Shown one piece after another: positions 21,400-33,627 of a stretch of 64,000 bases of DNA. The first letter of the stretch is position 1. Each line of letters starts with the position of its first letter. The notes below the pieces were generated by a model. The model had not been told where the DNA came from, made no database searches, and worked only from the letters and a program-made list of their open reading frames with translations. Source of the DNA: Kitagawia praeruptora (lineage: Eukaryota; Streptophyta; Magnoliopsida; Apiales; Apiaceae); the NCBI GenBank assembly GCA_037693485.1, contig CM075349.1:29767501-29831500 (forward strand), in the 5' to 3' direction. A program made the position numbers and the translations under genes.

Positions 21400-23868
21400 A
21401 TGGAAGTATATGTGGATGATCTCATAGTAAAGTCTTTCTTAACGTCTTCTCACCTTCAAGGCTTAGAAGTGTGTTTCTCAACTCTCAGAAAACACAACAT
21501 GAAACTCAATCCTGACAAATGCGCGTTCGCACTAGACGCAGGCAAGTTCCTTGGTTTTCTGGTATCTCACAGAGGCATTGAAGCCAACCCTGGAAAAATA
21601 AGGGCTATAATTGACATGCAACCGCCCAAAACCTTGAAGGAAACACAAAAATTGATAGGGAGACTAGCCTCTCTAAGAAGATTCATAGCAAAGTTGGTAG
21701 ACAGATGCCTCCTATTTTCTGACACATTGAAGGGAACAACAAAAACTAAGGCAATATCTTGGACGGACGAATGCCAGAAAGCCTTTGAAGACCTCAAAAC
21801 TTATCTCTCTTCTGCTCCATTACTTGCGGTCGCAGCTCCCTCAGAACCGCTTTCACTATACTTGTCCGCTATAGATAAAGCCGTGGGGGCAGTACTCATC
21901 AAAGAGGAAAATAGCGAGCAAAAACTGGTCTATTATGTCAGTCAAGCGCTCAAAGACGCGGAAACCCACTATCCAAATGTCCAAAAGTTTACCCTAGCTT
22001 TGGTGGTAGCAAGCAGAAAGTTGAGACATTACTTTCAAGGTAGACAAATCAGGGTCATCACGGACCAACCGCTAAGAAAAATACTGCACAAGCCGGACCT
22101 ATCTGGCAGGTTGATCAATTGGGCCGTAGAGCTCGGCCAATTCGACTTAAAATACAAACCACAAACCGCCATTAAAGCACAAGCGCTGGTAGACTTCGTA
22201 GTCGAGTGCTTATTTTCGGAAATAGAGAAAGAAACTCCTGCAAATAACATTGCCACGCCGGACAACAATTGGCAATTGTATGTAGACGGTTCCTCCACAA
22301 ACACCCATAACAGGGCAGGTTTTATCCTTACTAGCCCCGACGGTTTTCAAGTCAAGCAAGCCATACAACTAAACTTCAAAGCCACAAACAACCAAGCAGA
22401 ATACGAGGCACTTTTGGCCGACTTAACATTGGCAAAAAACTTGCAAGTAAAGAGAATCACCATCTACAGCGACTCACAACTAATTGTTCGCCAGACAACA
22501 GGAGATTATTCTACAAAAGACACAAATCTCAGCAAATACCAAGACATGGTACAAGCAATACTATCCCAATTTGAGAAATACGTCCTGGAACATATAGACA
22601 GAACGGATAATACAATGGCGGACATGTTATCCAAGTTAACACATGGAGAAAAAATGGATTCCGACACAGTGTATTTCGAGGAATTGCAGGCTCCCAGTAT
22701 AAATAACTTGCCCATCATGGAAATAAGCCCGCCAATAGATAATTGGATGACTCCTTATATCCGCTATTTGGAAAGCGGTGCCCTGCCAGACAACAACATA
22801 AAAGCTAAAGTACTCAAATCCCAAGCAACAAAGTACTTTATACAAGAAGGCACCCTGTACAAAAGAAGTTTTGACTCTCTCATACTCAAATGTGTCAATG
22901 AGGAAGAAGCTTTGTATTGTATGAGAGAAGTCCACGAAGGCATCTGTGGTGACCACATGGCTGGGAAGGCATTGGCACACAAGATACTCAGGCAAGGCTA
23001 TTACTGGCCCAAAATACACAAAGAATGCAAAACTTTTACCAAGAAATGCCACCAATGCCAATTGTTCAGCAACATGTCTAGAAAAGCACCAGCCCTTCCA
23101 GCAGCCATCTTGTCGCCAATACCGTTTGCAGTCTGGGGCATCGATATTATGGGACCTTTCCCCAAGGCAAAGGGTGATCTACAATATGTGATGGTCGCTA
23201 TTGATTACATGACCAAGTGGGCCGAAGCAAAGGCGCTCAAAAACATCACACAAGATGATGCAATCCGTTTTGTCACGGAGCAAGTCATTATAATATTTGG
23301 AATTCCGGTAGTACTCATATCCGACAATGGCACACAGTTCATTGAATCAAAATTCACCAAGTTCCTATCTGATCATGGGATCAAACACAAAAAGGCTTCT
23401 GTATGCCATCCTCAAAGAAACGGTCAGGTTGAAGTAACCAACCGCATCATTGTCAGAGGTCTAGAAAAAAGGCTAACTATTTCCAAGAAAAAGTGGCTGC
23501 ATGAGTTGCCTAACGTTCTTTTGGCTTATCGAACATCAGCAAGGACAAGTACGGGAGAATCCCCTTTCAAACTAGCTTTTGGTACAGAAGCTCTCGCCCC
23601 AATTGAGATTGGGTCCCCATCATACCGTGCCATCAGTTTTGAAGAAGAAGCGAATAACCAAGGACTAAAAAAAAACCTTGATCTTCTAGATGAACCAAGG
23701 GAAGCTGCTGTCGAAAAAATTGCCGCCTACAAAGAAAAGACAAAGGAATTTTTTGGAAAAAGGGCCAGGATCAAAGCTTATGTGAATAACAAAATGAAAT
23801 GCAAGAAGTCAAGAACCAAAGACCATATCATTTCATTAAAAAGAAGAACCTTTACGCGCATTTTCTAA
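21400..23868 (+). pseudogene. Gypsy (Tat) RT C-half, RNase H, second RNase H and integrase
   Basis: An open stretch of 822 codons, but only the 3' part of a gene. It starts at the RT catalytic box (EVYVDDLIVKS), then RT-type RNase H (AVGAVLIKEE, VITDQPLRKIL), then a second RNase H (LYVDGSSTNTHNRAG, NNQAEYEALLADL, IYSDSQLIV), the mark of Tat elements. Integrase follows with its HHCC finger (HEGICGDH, CHQCQ), a D,D,E core (GIDIMGPFP, SDNGTQF, NGQVEVTNR) and a start of the C-terminal domain. Beyond about 23785 the sequence no longer resembles integrase (no plant-typical Trp-containing C-terminus), so the last 25 or so codons are probably foreign sequence. Confidence 0.9.
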
Positions 23869-24037
23869 TGAGGATGGATATATACAACCCCAAAGTTGAA
23901 CAAAATAAGGCAATTTCACCAAACCCAAACAATTCGACACACAAATAATTAAACCCCCAATTATCTAAAAATTAAAAAGTTGGAGAATAGATAGGATTAA
24001 AGTTTAAAGTATAAATATAGAGGAAGAAAAGACTGAC

Positions 24038-24321
24038 ATGCTCTTCCTTCCAAGTAGATGGACTCATAGGGGCTTTCCAACAGTCAACCTTTGCAGCTCC
24101 ATGGTGATCTGAGATAATTAAAAAATAGATAAATAATATAATCAGACTAATTACTGAAATTAATAGATATACAATTAGTATTAATAATTATATAAAGTGG
24201 AAGATGAAGAGAGGAGATTACCGGCGCCGGCGGAGAAGGCGCGACGCTGAACAAGACAAGGAGCAGCTGATCTAGAAGCTGAGAGTCCAGCTAGGTGACG
24301 AGCCGCCAACGATGAAGCCAT
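24038..24321 (-). pseudogene. Captured two-exon fragment of a host gene for a probable mitochondrial protein
   Basis: On the minus strand an ATG at 24321 opens MASSLAARHLAGLSASRSAA, ending RRAFSAGAG, Arg/Ser/Ala-rich with no acidic residues, like a mitochondrial presequence. Exon 1 (24222-24321) ends at a donor CG^GTAAT. After an AT-rich intron of 113 bp an acceptor TCTCAG^AT starts exon 2 (24038-24108), in phase, giving HHGAAKVDCWKAPMSPSTWK and EEH, then a possible donor GTCAGT. Later exons are not recognised. I cannot name the gene; the exon 2 residues look like a small inner-membrane subunit. It lies between gypsy integrase and the truncated Sirevirus, so it is a copied fragment, not a working gene. 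Confidence 0.65.
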
Positions 24322-24390
24322 TTTGTTTAGCAGCTGATAACAATAATAATAATACGAGATACGGACACAGATCTATAATTTCGATAATGG

Positions 24391-24454
24391 CGATATGGAA
24401 CTGGACTCCCTTGCTTTGTATACCCCTCACAGATACCCCATACGATATGGAACT
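24391..24454. repeat. 12-bp direct repeat at repair-like junction
   Basis: CGATATGGAACT is present at 24391-24402 and 24443-24454, with 40 bp of otherwise unplaced sequence between, immediately before Sirevirus homology starts at about 24457. Confidence 0.8.
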
Positions 24455-24483
24455 GTTCTGACAACAATGATTTTGAATCTGAG

Positions 24484-27165
24484 ATGCAGGAACTCTTTGC
24501 TATGTTTGCTAAAGCTTTCAAGAAAGGATTTGCTCTAGTAATAGTGGATGATTTCACAAGGTTCACGTGGGTGTTCTTTCTAAACAAGAAGGATGAAGCT
24601 CCTCAGCAAATCATTGACCTTGTCAAGAATATTCAGAATAACTCTGAGTACAAAGTCAAAGTACTTAGGAGTGACAATGGTACAGAATTCAAGAATTCTA
24701 CAATGGAGGAGTATTGTGCAGACAATGGAATCACTCAACAATTTTCTGCACCTGGTACACCTCAGCAGAATGGTGTAGTGGAAAGAAAGAACAGGACTCT
24801 CATAGAGGCAGCAAGAACCATGCTTGCAGATGCAAAACTTCCAACCTATTTTTGGGCAGAAGCTATTAACACTGCATGTTTCACTCAAAACTGTACCTTG
24901 ATAAATAGTCATGGAAAAACTCCCTATGAGATGATCAAAGGAAAGAAACCAAGTGTGAAATACTTTCACATCTTTGGATGCAAATGTTATGTCCTAAAAG
25001 TTCATCCAGAACAACTTGGAAAATTTGAAGCCAAATCGGATGAAGCAATCTTTCTAGGATATTCAGCATCTAAGGCCTTCAAAGTTTATAATCTCAGAAT
25101 TCACATTGTTATGGAATCAATTCATGTTGCATTTGATGATAAGAAATTTGGAATTCTGCAAACTGATGAGAGTCATGACAAATTGGAATTTGAAAACCTG
25201 AAGAATTCTGAGATACTCTCCAGTGATGATGAAGGTTCTTCAGAAGGAATTTCTATTGCTTCTCAAAGGAATGCTACTGTTGAGGGGGAGCAAATGAATC
25301 AAGAAGAACACAGTGATCATCAGGAGCAGACTAGCTATTCAGAGTCTACTCCATCAGGAACTGATCCTTCAGAGTCTACTGAGGAAAGATCAGTAACTAG
25401 CAGCAATATGGAATCTACTGATTCTATTGATCAAAGGGGAGTTATTGAAGGTAGGGAAAATTCTTCTACAAGAGATACCACTAACTTAGGGGGAGAGACT
25501 AGTAGAGTCAATCTACCACTTGTTAGAAAATGGACAAAGGATCATACTGAAGATTTGATTATTGGTGATCCAAATAGTGGTGTTCGAACTAGAAGATCAA
25601 TTCAAAATGAATGCTTGTATAGTTGCTTTCTCTCAAAGAATGAACCTAAGAAGGTTGAAGAAGCCTTACAGGATCCTGATTGGGTAATTGCAATGCAGGA
25701 AGAGTTAAATGAGTTTGAGAGAAACAAAGTCTGGAAACTGGTACCAAGACCTAAAGATAGATCTATTGTTGGTGCAAAATGGGTTTTCAGAAACAAGCTA
25801 GATGAATCTGGTATGATTGTAAGAAACAAAGCAAGACTGGTGGCCAAGGATTATTCTCAGGAAGAAGGCATTGATTATGATGAGACCTTTGCACCTGTAG
25901 CAAGATTGGAAGCAATCAGAATGTTTCTTGCATTTGCAGCTCATTCAAAATTCAAGGTATATCAGATGGATGTAAAGAGTGCTTTTCTAAATGGAAAACT
26001 TGATGAGGAAGTGTATGTGGAACAACCACCTGGATTTGTTGATTCAAAATTTCCAAATCATGTCTACAAACTTGACAAGGCACTCTATGGACTAAAGCAG
26101 GCACCAAGAGCATGGTATGAGACTTTGTCTAAATTTCTTCTTGAAAATGGCTTCGCAAGAGGTACAATTGACAAAACTATATTCTTTAGAAAGATAAAAG
26201 TTGAATTGCTTTTAGTTCAAGTTTATGTTGATGATATCATATTTGGTTCTACTAATGAAAAGTTGTGTGCTAAGTTTAGCAAGCTTATGCAGTCTAAGTA
26301 TCAGATGAGCATGATGGGTGAATTAAATTATTTCTTAGGCTTGCAGGTCAAACAGACTGAGACTGGTATTTTCATTAATCAGTCAAAGTATATCAAAGAT
26401 CTTTTAAGAAGGTTTGACTTTCAAGACTTTGCAGTTGCAAAAACACCCATGGCAATAGCCACTAAACTAGACTCTGATCCTAAGGGAAAGAGTGTGGATA
26501 ATACTAGTTATAGAGGCATGATAGGCTCATTGTTATATCTAACTGCAAGTAGGCCAGATATAATGTTTTCTACCTGTTTATGTGCTAGATTCCAAAGTGA
26601 TCCTAAGAAATCTCATTTAATTGTTGTGAAGAGAATTTTTAGATATCTCAAAGGAACTCCAAATCTTGGTTTGTGGTATCCTAGAGAATCTGATTTCTTC
26701 CTAATTGGTTATTCAGACTCTGATTATGCAGGGTGTAAGATAGACATGAAAAGCACTACAGGTACATGTCAATTCTTGGGAAATAGATTGATTTCTTGGG
26801 CAAGCAAGAAGCAACAATCTGTCTCAACCTCAACTGCAGAAGCTGAGTACATAGCAGCAGGCAGTTGTTGTGCACAGCTCCTTTGGATAAGAAATCAGTT
26901 GATGGATTATGGTATGACACATAGTAATATTCCTATTTTTTGTGATAATACTAGTGCTATCAAAATTGCAGAAAATCCAGTTCAACATTCAAGGACTAAG
27001 CACATTGATGTCAGGTATCATTTTATTAGAGAACATATTGAGAATGGTACTGTGGAACTTCATTTTGTTTCTACTGACAAACAGCTTGCAGATATTCTAA
27101 CTAAACCACTTGATGAGACTACATTCAGTAGATTAGTAAGTGAGTTAGGAATGTTAAATTTCTAG
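24484..27165 (+). pseudogene. Chimeric gag-integrase-RT-RNase H frame, Sirevirus copy 2
   Basis: 893 open codons. The first 16 (MQELFAMFAKAFKKG) are from mid-gag; the next (FALVIVDDFTRFTW) are from the integrase core, so the gag C-terminus with all zinc knuckles, the protease and the integrase finger are gone. The joint lies at AAGAAAGGA, where gag (AAGAAAGGAAGA) and integrase (AAGAAAAGATAT) are similar in copy 1, consistent with deletion at microhomology that happened to keep the frame. Integrase D and E residues (DNGTEF, ERKNRT) and the RT box YVDDIIFGS remain, but the first integrase Asp (LDLFG) is deleted, so integrase is inactive. RNase H (GYSDSDYAG) is complete to the stop. Confidence 0.92.
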
Positions 27166-27776
27166 ATCTTTAACATCTGCAAAAGTAGCAAGGTATGTTG
27201 TTTTTAGCTTATAGACTTGATATTCTTGTCAGGATCTATATTTGACTGTTAAATGCTTTAGCTATAACACTTTACCTTGATAAATTTCAGTATGATAGAC
27301 TTTTTAATAATCATCAGGATTAGAATTGTTATCATGATACTGACGTCATCAGTATTGTGTCAGTATCAGGATTGTGAAATTTGTTTCATATCCTGACGTT
27401 TACTTTGTGTAGTAATTCTGTGATGTGTTTAGTCTATGCAAGCAAGTTTTAATTCATTCATACTGTTAGTTTATATTATCATTCAAATCAGTCAATAAAA
27501 TCAAAAGACAAGTAGATAATAAGAAATTGTATTTTCATTAATTGAAAGCATTACATACATGGAAATGAAATACAACATCTTTTTGTCTAACTTCTACTGA
27601 TAATCCTATACTTGTCTAATGATATGGATTTTGAGTTACAGGACAAGGAGCATCTCAAGAAATCCATTAGGGGATTTGAACAGCCTCGTCTGCTCTTGGA
27701 TTCCTTGTCTGGGCGACTTGAATGAGAGTAGCTAACTTAAATGTATAGCATCCCCAGCAAGATCAACCTCAGACTC

Positions 27777-27986
27777 TCAGCTAAATTCTTCATCCTCAAG
27801 TTGTGAGGAGGTTAGAGGGTGATTGTATCCAACAGATGGATGTTCTAAGAGAAGGTTTTGGACATTATATGGATCTACTCCAACCATGTCTAAAACGATG
27901 AGAAAAGTCATCTCTTCAAAGAAACAAATATTGAATCTTTGGTGTTCATCATCTGTGAGAAATCGAAAGATTGGGTTGAAGGTCAT
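27777..27986 (-). CDS. Antisense ORF in Sirevirus pol-env spacer, copy 2
   Basis: A 69-codon frame (MTFNPIFRFLTDDEH) opposite to pol, matching the one at 10331-10555 in copy 1. An in-frame ATG 57 bp further upstream (28043) exists only here. The last 25 codons are nearly identical in the two copies although the middle has diverged. A TATA-like box lies 65 bp upstream. The following overlapping frame (LIQVAQTRNPRADEAVQ) is also present but carries one more shift than copy 1. Confidence 0.5.
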   Translation of the reverse strand: MTFNPIFRFLTDDEHQRFNICFFEEMTFLIVLDMVGVDPYNVQNLLLEHPSVGYNHPLTSSQLEDEEFS

Positions 27987-28050
27987 TGTGTATTGTTGAG
28001 AAGAAAAGAAATTGAAAGGTTTATGGAGAATGGCATAAGGCATCTGTTTC

Positions 28051-28057
28051 TTTTATA
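28051..28057 (-). promoter_or_regulatory. Possible TATA box for the Sirevirus antisense ORF
   Basis: The minus strand reads TATAAAAGAAACAGATGCC; copy 1 has TTTAAAAGAAACAGACGCC at the same place (10268-10286). Position about 65 bp upstream of the shared ATG suits a promoter. Confidence 0.35.
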
Positions 28058-28661
28058 GAAAGACATGAGAAGCTGAACAGTCACTTGGAACTATCAATGA
28101 AGTCAGATGCTAATTATCGCGTGTGACTGTATTTCTTATATTTTCAAGAAATGTCGAATATAACTAACCAATTGATTTTGTTCAGATTAATTGTTTATTT
28201 CTTTTTCAGATGAAAAATGCCACGTGGAAACTTCATTTAAGTCTCTGGAATCAGGATGATATTGATCAGGATTTCAAGTGTGACCATCAGGATTTGAGAA
28301 TTATTATTTTTAAATCACATTGCATTTTGTGATTATTTTTATGAGAGGTCACAACAGGAAAAGTAAGCTGATCAGTATTGATTTTTATCTTGATAATACC
28401 CTGATTTATTTCATGAACATCAATCTTGGATTTTATTTTCCAAAAATCGTGGGTAACCGCACTTTTCAGGGACTGACACCTGTCAATCTACGTGTCGACG
28501 TGGGATAGTGATCTGAAAGATTTGTGAAATATATTTGTTTTGAAACTTTAATCGTGTAATTGCTTTCTCTAATTTCATATTCTCTAAAGCAAAAAACACT
28601 TTCGAGTTTTCAAAATCACTAATTCATTTCAAGAATTTTTCAAGTTCTTTTCAGATCAAAA

Positions 28662-31600
28662 ATGGCAGCTCAAAGAAGATTACCTAAGTTAGTAGCCTTC
28701 AAGTTTGGTGACTTTGATTTTATGACGAACAATCATGTAGCAGCTATCACCAACAAGGAAGGAGTATTAACTGATTTTCATCCAATCATGGACTTTCTGG
28801 CGTATGGATCATTAAGTTATGCATTGACAGCATCTCCACAGATTAATCAAGCAGCTGTTATACAAGCTTGGGAGAATGCTGAGGTAATTGATTCTACTCA
28901 GAGTCAATCAGGTAAGATTGTTCTACACTTAGGACATGATTCTTTTGATATTACTGAATCTGTTGTTAATTCAGTAAGATATTACCTATTCTTTTGATAT
29001 TACCTGTTAGTTTGAATTATAAGAATGTACCATCTGATGATGATATAAGAACTATGTTATCTGCATTAGGTTATAATGGACCTTTAGATAACATGAGCCA
29101 GTTAAGAAGATTGTGTCTTAGGAAAGAGTGCTCTTTCTTCTTTGATCAATTAGCTAAATGCTTTACTGGTAAATGTAGTTCTTTTGATCAAATTACTTCT
29201 GTTACTTCACATATTGCTTACAATTTGCTTTATGACAGAGTAATTAATATTGGTCACATTATCTTAAATCAGATGAGTATTAAACTTGGGTTAAGAGATC
29301 AAAATAGGAAAATGGTTTATTATCATAGATTTATGCAAATGTTTATTAACCATTTTATTCCCGATGTTGAAGCTAGATTTGGTAGAGAACATTGTGTTTC
29401 TTCTTATGTACAGCAAAAGAGAATTTTCTTTGACATTACAAAGAAGGACAATGAAAAGAATCTAGATGAAATACATGCAATTCATTATCCACATCAAGTT
29501 CAGGTAATTCTTAAAACTCATCTTCCTACTCTCTACAATTCTTCTTTCTTTTGTGGTGAAATGGCTCAGGAATCTCATTTGGAGGAGAACCCACCTGTGT
29601 CTACCCAAGTAGCCCAAAACATTATAGTCTCTGAAACAATTCAAGAACAAAGTTTTAATCCACAGCCTATTGTTTCAAAGAAACCAACCTCTGGTGTTTC
29701 TCAAAAGACATCAGTTGTAAGGAAGAGAAGATTTGTTGTGTCAAGTAGTAGTAGTTCTAGTGAAGATGATGATACTATATCTCTTGCTGAGAGAGAAGAA
29801 TTGAAGGCTGCAATTCAACTTTCTAAGCTAGGACAAAGAGATGAAGCACCTAGTCACAGTCAGGCTGCGGTTTCTCAAAAGACTGTAGTACTTAAAAAGG
29901 GAAAACAGTTACTGGATACTGTCTCTCAAAAGACTGTGTCTATTGAAAAAGGATCTCATCCCAAGATCAATTCTGTGTCTACACCTCTTGAGTCTTCTCA
30001 GGATAAATCTTTTGCTCACTATACCAGGAGAACAAGGAGAAAGATTCAATTGTCACCTACACACACAGAGTCTAGTCCAACTAATATCATGCAGGTTTCT
30101 ACAAATGAAGCTACAATCAAGTCAGCAAATGACCATAGAGATCTGGATATTGATTCTTCATGGAAAACTACATTATCATACAGACTGGCTATGGGACTAA
30201 TTTCTCTCAAAGTGAAGTTGTCGAGGCCTGTTCTAGATTTTTTGGTTGAAAGAGTACCAAAACTTTTATTTCCAGATGAATATGGACTTCTACATCAAAG
30301 ACTTGACTTAATGAAGATGTATTTCTATGTATCTGTCAGAAGACAATTAGTCAAGAAATTTGGACTCTCGAAGCATGTTGCACTTCAATCACTTCATGCA
30401 TATTTATTTGACAAGGATGTCATTATTGAAGATGCTTCAGCTCAAGGTGAACAACTGGAGGAAGTAGTTAGAGGAATGCAGTCAACAGAAGATACTATTG
30501 CACCAGTGGTGGATAGTAGGATAGATCAGATCACAGTCACTGCAACACAAGAACCATCTAGTCAGAGGTTGGATGACTCAGGAGCTGTGATAGCTGATGT
30601 TGAAAGGTCTTCTGTGATGACTGAAATTGCAAGTGAGAAACCCTATGATATGGGAGGAATAACTTTGACTGGTTTTCTTGAAGATCAAACAAATATTATT
30701 CAGTAAGAGTCTATCCACCTTGAGGGTGAGTCTCAGCAAACAACACTTAAAGCTGGTAACATACTAACTATGGTGTCTAATGAAGTATTACTGAAGACAT
30801 CAGAGTCTAGTAGAGAACCTGAAAGTGGTATACTGGAGCCTGTAGTCTCTGAAAGGAAAGAAGATGATTGTAAGGGTTCAGAGATTATAGCAGCTCACTC
30901 CTTGGAGAAAACCTCAAGCCCCATGCCAAATGAGGAACCCTCTCTCCTTGTGAGTTCAGGTATAAAAACTTCTTCTAAACTCTATTTTTCTGTAGGTCAT
31001 GAGAGCACTTATCCAAATTTGAGTGATACACTTGAAAAGATGGATATTGATCCACAATCAGAGTGGCTGGCTCCTGACCAGGCAAAAGGAGAGGTAGAAA
31101 GAGTGTTGACTTTAGATAGTCAAAGTGAGAATGAGGGTATGGATGATCAACTCCATAGTGAGGTAGAGAAAATTAGGAAACTACCATCATTTGATTTCTG
31201 GGATCAGGTTTTTCCTGAATCTTGGTCTAATAATCTTGGTATGGATGCTGGTACTTATTCTTTTATCAAGATGTATGAGAAGAATGACTTAGCAAAGCAC
31301 AACTCAAAGCCAGAAGTTAAAGCTCAGAAGCAAAAAGAAAGGCTTACAGGAATTATAAACAGAAGAGGTGAAAGGCTAAGACAAACTTCCACACTACTAG
31401 TACCAGAAGATATTTCTAATGATCCAAGTATTCCTTTGTTTGTACTACCAATATCAGCCAGAATTGAGACATCAACAGTATCTGATCAATCTAAGGAGGA
31501 GTCAGGTTTTGTAGATGTTAGTACACAGAATACTGGTGAAGAACAAGATGATCATATTGCAGCTTCAGATCAGAAAGATGAAGATGTTTGTAACTTTAAT

Positions 31601-32002
31601 CGAGTATTATTGCTTGAATATCATTCTACACAGGCAACTTCTTCTACAAGACTTGAATCTGAAGATATTCCAAACACTTCCAATATTAAAGTCGATTCTG
31701 AAGTTCTACAAGACATTCAGAAATCTCAAGTTGAAATTCAATCAAGACTTCAAATACTTGAAGATAACCAAGTCACTATTATGGAAAATCAAGCAGTTCT
31801 GATGAATCTCATTTGTTCTGTTACTAAATCTCTTGGAATTAATGTTGCTGATGTCAAAAAGGGAGAGATAAAGACAATTCAAAGACAACAACAACAACAG
31901 AATAAGGGAGATAAAAGAAGAACTGGTAGGGGAGATAAAGACAGTGACAGAGGTGAATCTTATCAGGAAAGTGGTAAAGGAAAAGAAGCATCAAATAGTT
32001 GA
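28662..32002 (+). pseudogene. Sirevirus env-like ORF, copy 2
   Basis: Starts MAAQRRLPKLVAFKFGDFDF at 28662, without the codon-4 stop of copy 1. A net insertion of about 17 bp near 28978-28995, seen as a duplicated GATATTACCT, shifts the frame; the second part reads from about 28994 to a TAA at 30704-30706 (copy 1 has TCA there). The rest runs from 30707 to 32002 in the same frame. Content matches copy 1: N-terminal domain, Ser/Asp-rich stretch, acidic middle, C-terminal Gln run and a basic Gly/Asp/Arg tail. The C-terminal tails of the copies differ. The preceding TTCTTTTCAG is conserved. Confidence 0.85.
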
Positions 32003-32166
32003 ATTCTTTCTTCTAAGTACTGGATACTATGTCTATATCTGAAAGAGGAGGTACTTAACTTCATGATTTTTGAATTCATAAATTCTATTCTGATTGTATT
32101 GTTATATGTTTTGACATCAACAACTCAGATTTATGCTTCAGATTTTAAAACATAAATAGGGGAGAT

Positions 32167-32924
32167 TGTTAGGAATAATTCATGAGTTGTGATGTTAAGA
32201 ATAGAATTTTACTTATACTTCTTGTATATCCTGATTTATAAAGGATTTAGCACTTTGTATAGGAAATATGTGTTAGACAGTTATCTATAAAGTTTAGTCA
32301 GGAATGAACAGTGCATCGAGGACTACGTGTCAGGAACTGAGATCGAATCCTGATATGTCTAGTCAAATACTGATCAAGTACTGATGGAATGGTCAGATCC
32401 TGATGCAAGGTGAAATCCTGATATCAGTCGTGTTACTGATGATGTCATTATGGATGCTACAGAAACTGGCAAGTGCTATAAAATAGGATCTTTGTTTGAG
32501 GAACAAGCAAGAAGATTTTATGAAGGAAAGAATTTTCTATTGATGGAAACTATCAACTGGATGGCAGAACATTATCATGTATAGATTATCTTTCTGTAAT
32601 TAGTTGATAGGAAGCATTATAAATATTCTCTCTATATCATTGTAAAAAGAGTACGTGAGAGGAATTGAGTTCGAGTCAAGCGAATGTGCGTAGCTCTGTA
32701 TAAGGTTTGTATTCGAGAGTACGAAACAAACAGAGAGAGAGTTTTATTTTGTCAGCAGCTGCTAAAGGTATTTGTACACCTTTGGTAGAGTTTGTATTTG
32801 ATCTTATTAATACAAATAGAATTTGATTCATTCGTTTATTCTTGTTCATATAACCAAGCAAAAATCAGACACGATTATATAACTTGTATTCAACCCCCCC
32901 TTCTACAAGTTATTCGAGTTAACA
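32167..32924 (+). repeat. 3' LTR of Sirevirus copy 2
   Basis: 758 bp, TGTTAGGAATAATTC to TTCGAGTTAACA, preceded by the tract AAATAGGGGAGAT. Recognisable along its full length against copy 1 LTRs but with many substitutions and several indels. Confidence 0.92.
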
Positions 32925-32981
32925 CTCCTCCCCTCATCCGCTTAACAGCACATAGAGGGAGCATAGAGGGAGTGGGGGCAA
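32925..32981 (+). other. Last internal bases and polypurine tract of the gypsy element
   Basis: Sequence between Sirevirus copy 2 and the gypsy 3' LTR, ending AGAGGGAGTGGGGGCAA right before TGATAGG; the purine run is the expected gypsy polypurine tract. Confidence 0.7.
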
Positions 32982-33627
32982 TGATAGGTACCCGCTGTAG
33001 AGACGATCCATTCGCCGGGCACGCGCCCGCGAGTAGGTGCCCGCCTACAACACAACATTTGTCACTCTCATACATGTGTCATAAGATATTTAGTTTCCTA
33101 AATTACTCAACTTGACAATAAATATCATTAGAAAAATACTCTTGTACAAAATATCTTGCTATCTTGCTCTACAAGACAGGGGACAATACACTATTCAAGG
33201 GAATACAAGGACACCCAGTTGCAGCAGACAAGCTCTAAACAGCATAGCGCACAGGTGCAGAATGACGGCGTGTCAGGAAAGGTCACACCAATCACTGTAG
33301 CATTTGCGGCTACCAAGTGGGACTCACTGTAGCTTTTTCGGCTATCAAGTGGGGCTCACTGTAGGTTTTGCGGCTACCAAGTGGTCTACAGTGGGAGACT
33401 TAGCCTATAAATATCCCCATTCTGCACATAAGAGAGGGGGACACACAATTGAACACAGACACAATTTTAGCAATATAAAAACTCTCTACATATTCTCTTC
33501 TTTCACATCCTATACACTCTAACCAGCTTGATTATTATTATTTTCGATTACTGATACCCAAACTCAGGTCAGGTGACACGTCACAGAGCAGTAGTCGGAA
33601 GCCTCTAATCAGCCGTGGGATTTATCA
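32982..33627 (+). repeat. Gypsy 3' LTR
   Basis: 646 bp, TGATAGGTACC to GGATTTATCA, followed by the target duplication AACTG (33628-33632). It is uninterrupted at the site where the 5' copy holds Sirevirus 1, so it shows the empty site directly. Confidence 0.93.

Larger units (their letters stand above)
24457..32924 (+). mobile_element. Sirevirus copy 2, 5'-truncated and internally deleted
   Basis: Same family as copy 1 but opposite orientation and clearly older (LTRs of the two copies differ at well over 10% of sites by eye). It lacks the 5' LTR, primer site and the first half of gag. A second deletion of about 2.1 kb joins gag to the integrase core. The remainder of pol is open; the env-like gene has a frameshift and a stop; the 3' LTR is complete (32167-32924). 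It lies 57 bp inside the 3' LTR of the host gypsy element. No 5' target duplication remains to compare with CTCCT at 32925-32929. Confidence 0.92.
5389..33627 (+). mobile_element. Ty3/gypsy Tat-lineage retrotransposon, with two Sireviruses nested in it
   Basis: Both LTRs start TGATAGGTACCCGC and end TTATCA. The 5-bp target duplication AACTG is at 5384-5388 and 33628-33632. The internal order is primer site, gag, protease, RT, RNase H, a second (archaeal-type) RNase H and integrase; the second RNase H places it in the Tat lineage (Tat/Ogre/Retand group). All coding frames carry stops or frameshifts. Sirevirus copy 1 split the 5' LTR after 31 bp, and the end of the element between integrase and the 3' purine tract is replaced by a host-gene fragment and Sirevirus copy 2. 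Without the inserts the element would be roughly 7 kb as preserved. It landed about 47 bp upstream of the F-box pseudogene start codon. Confidence 0.9.
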
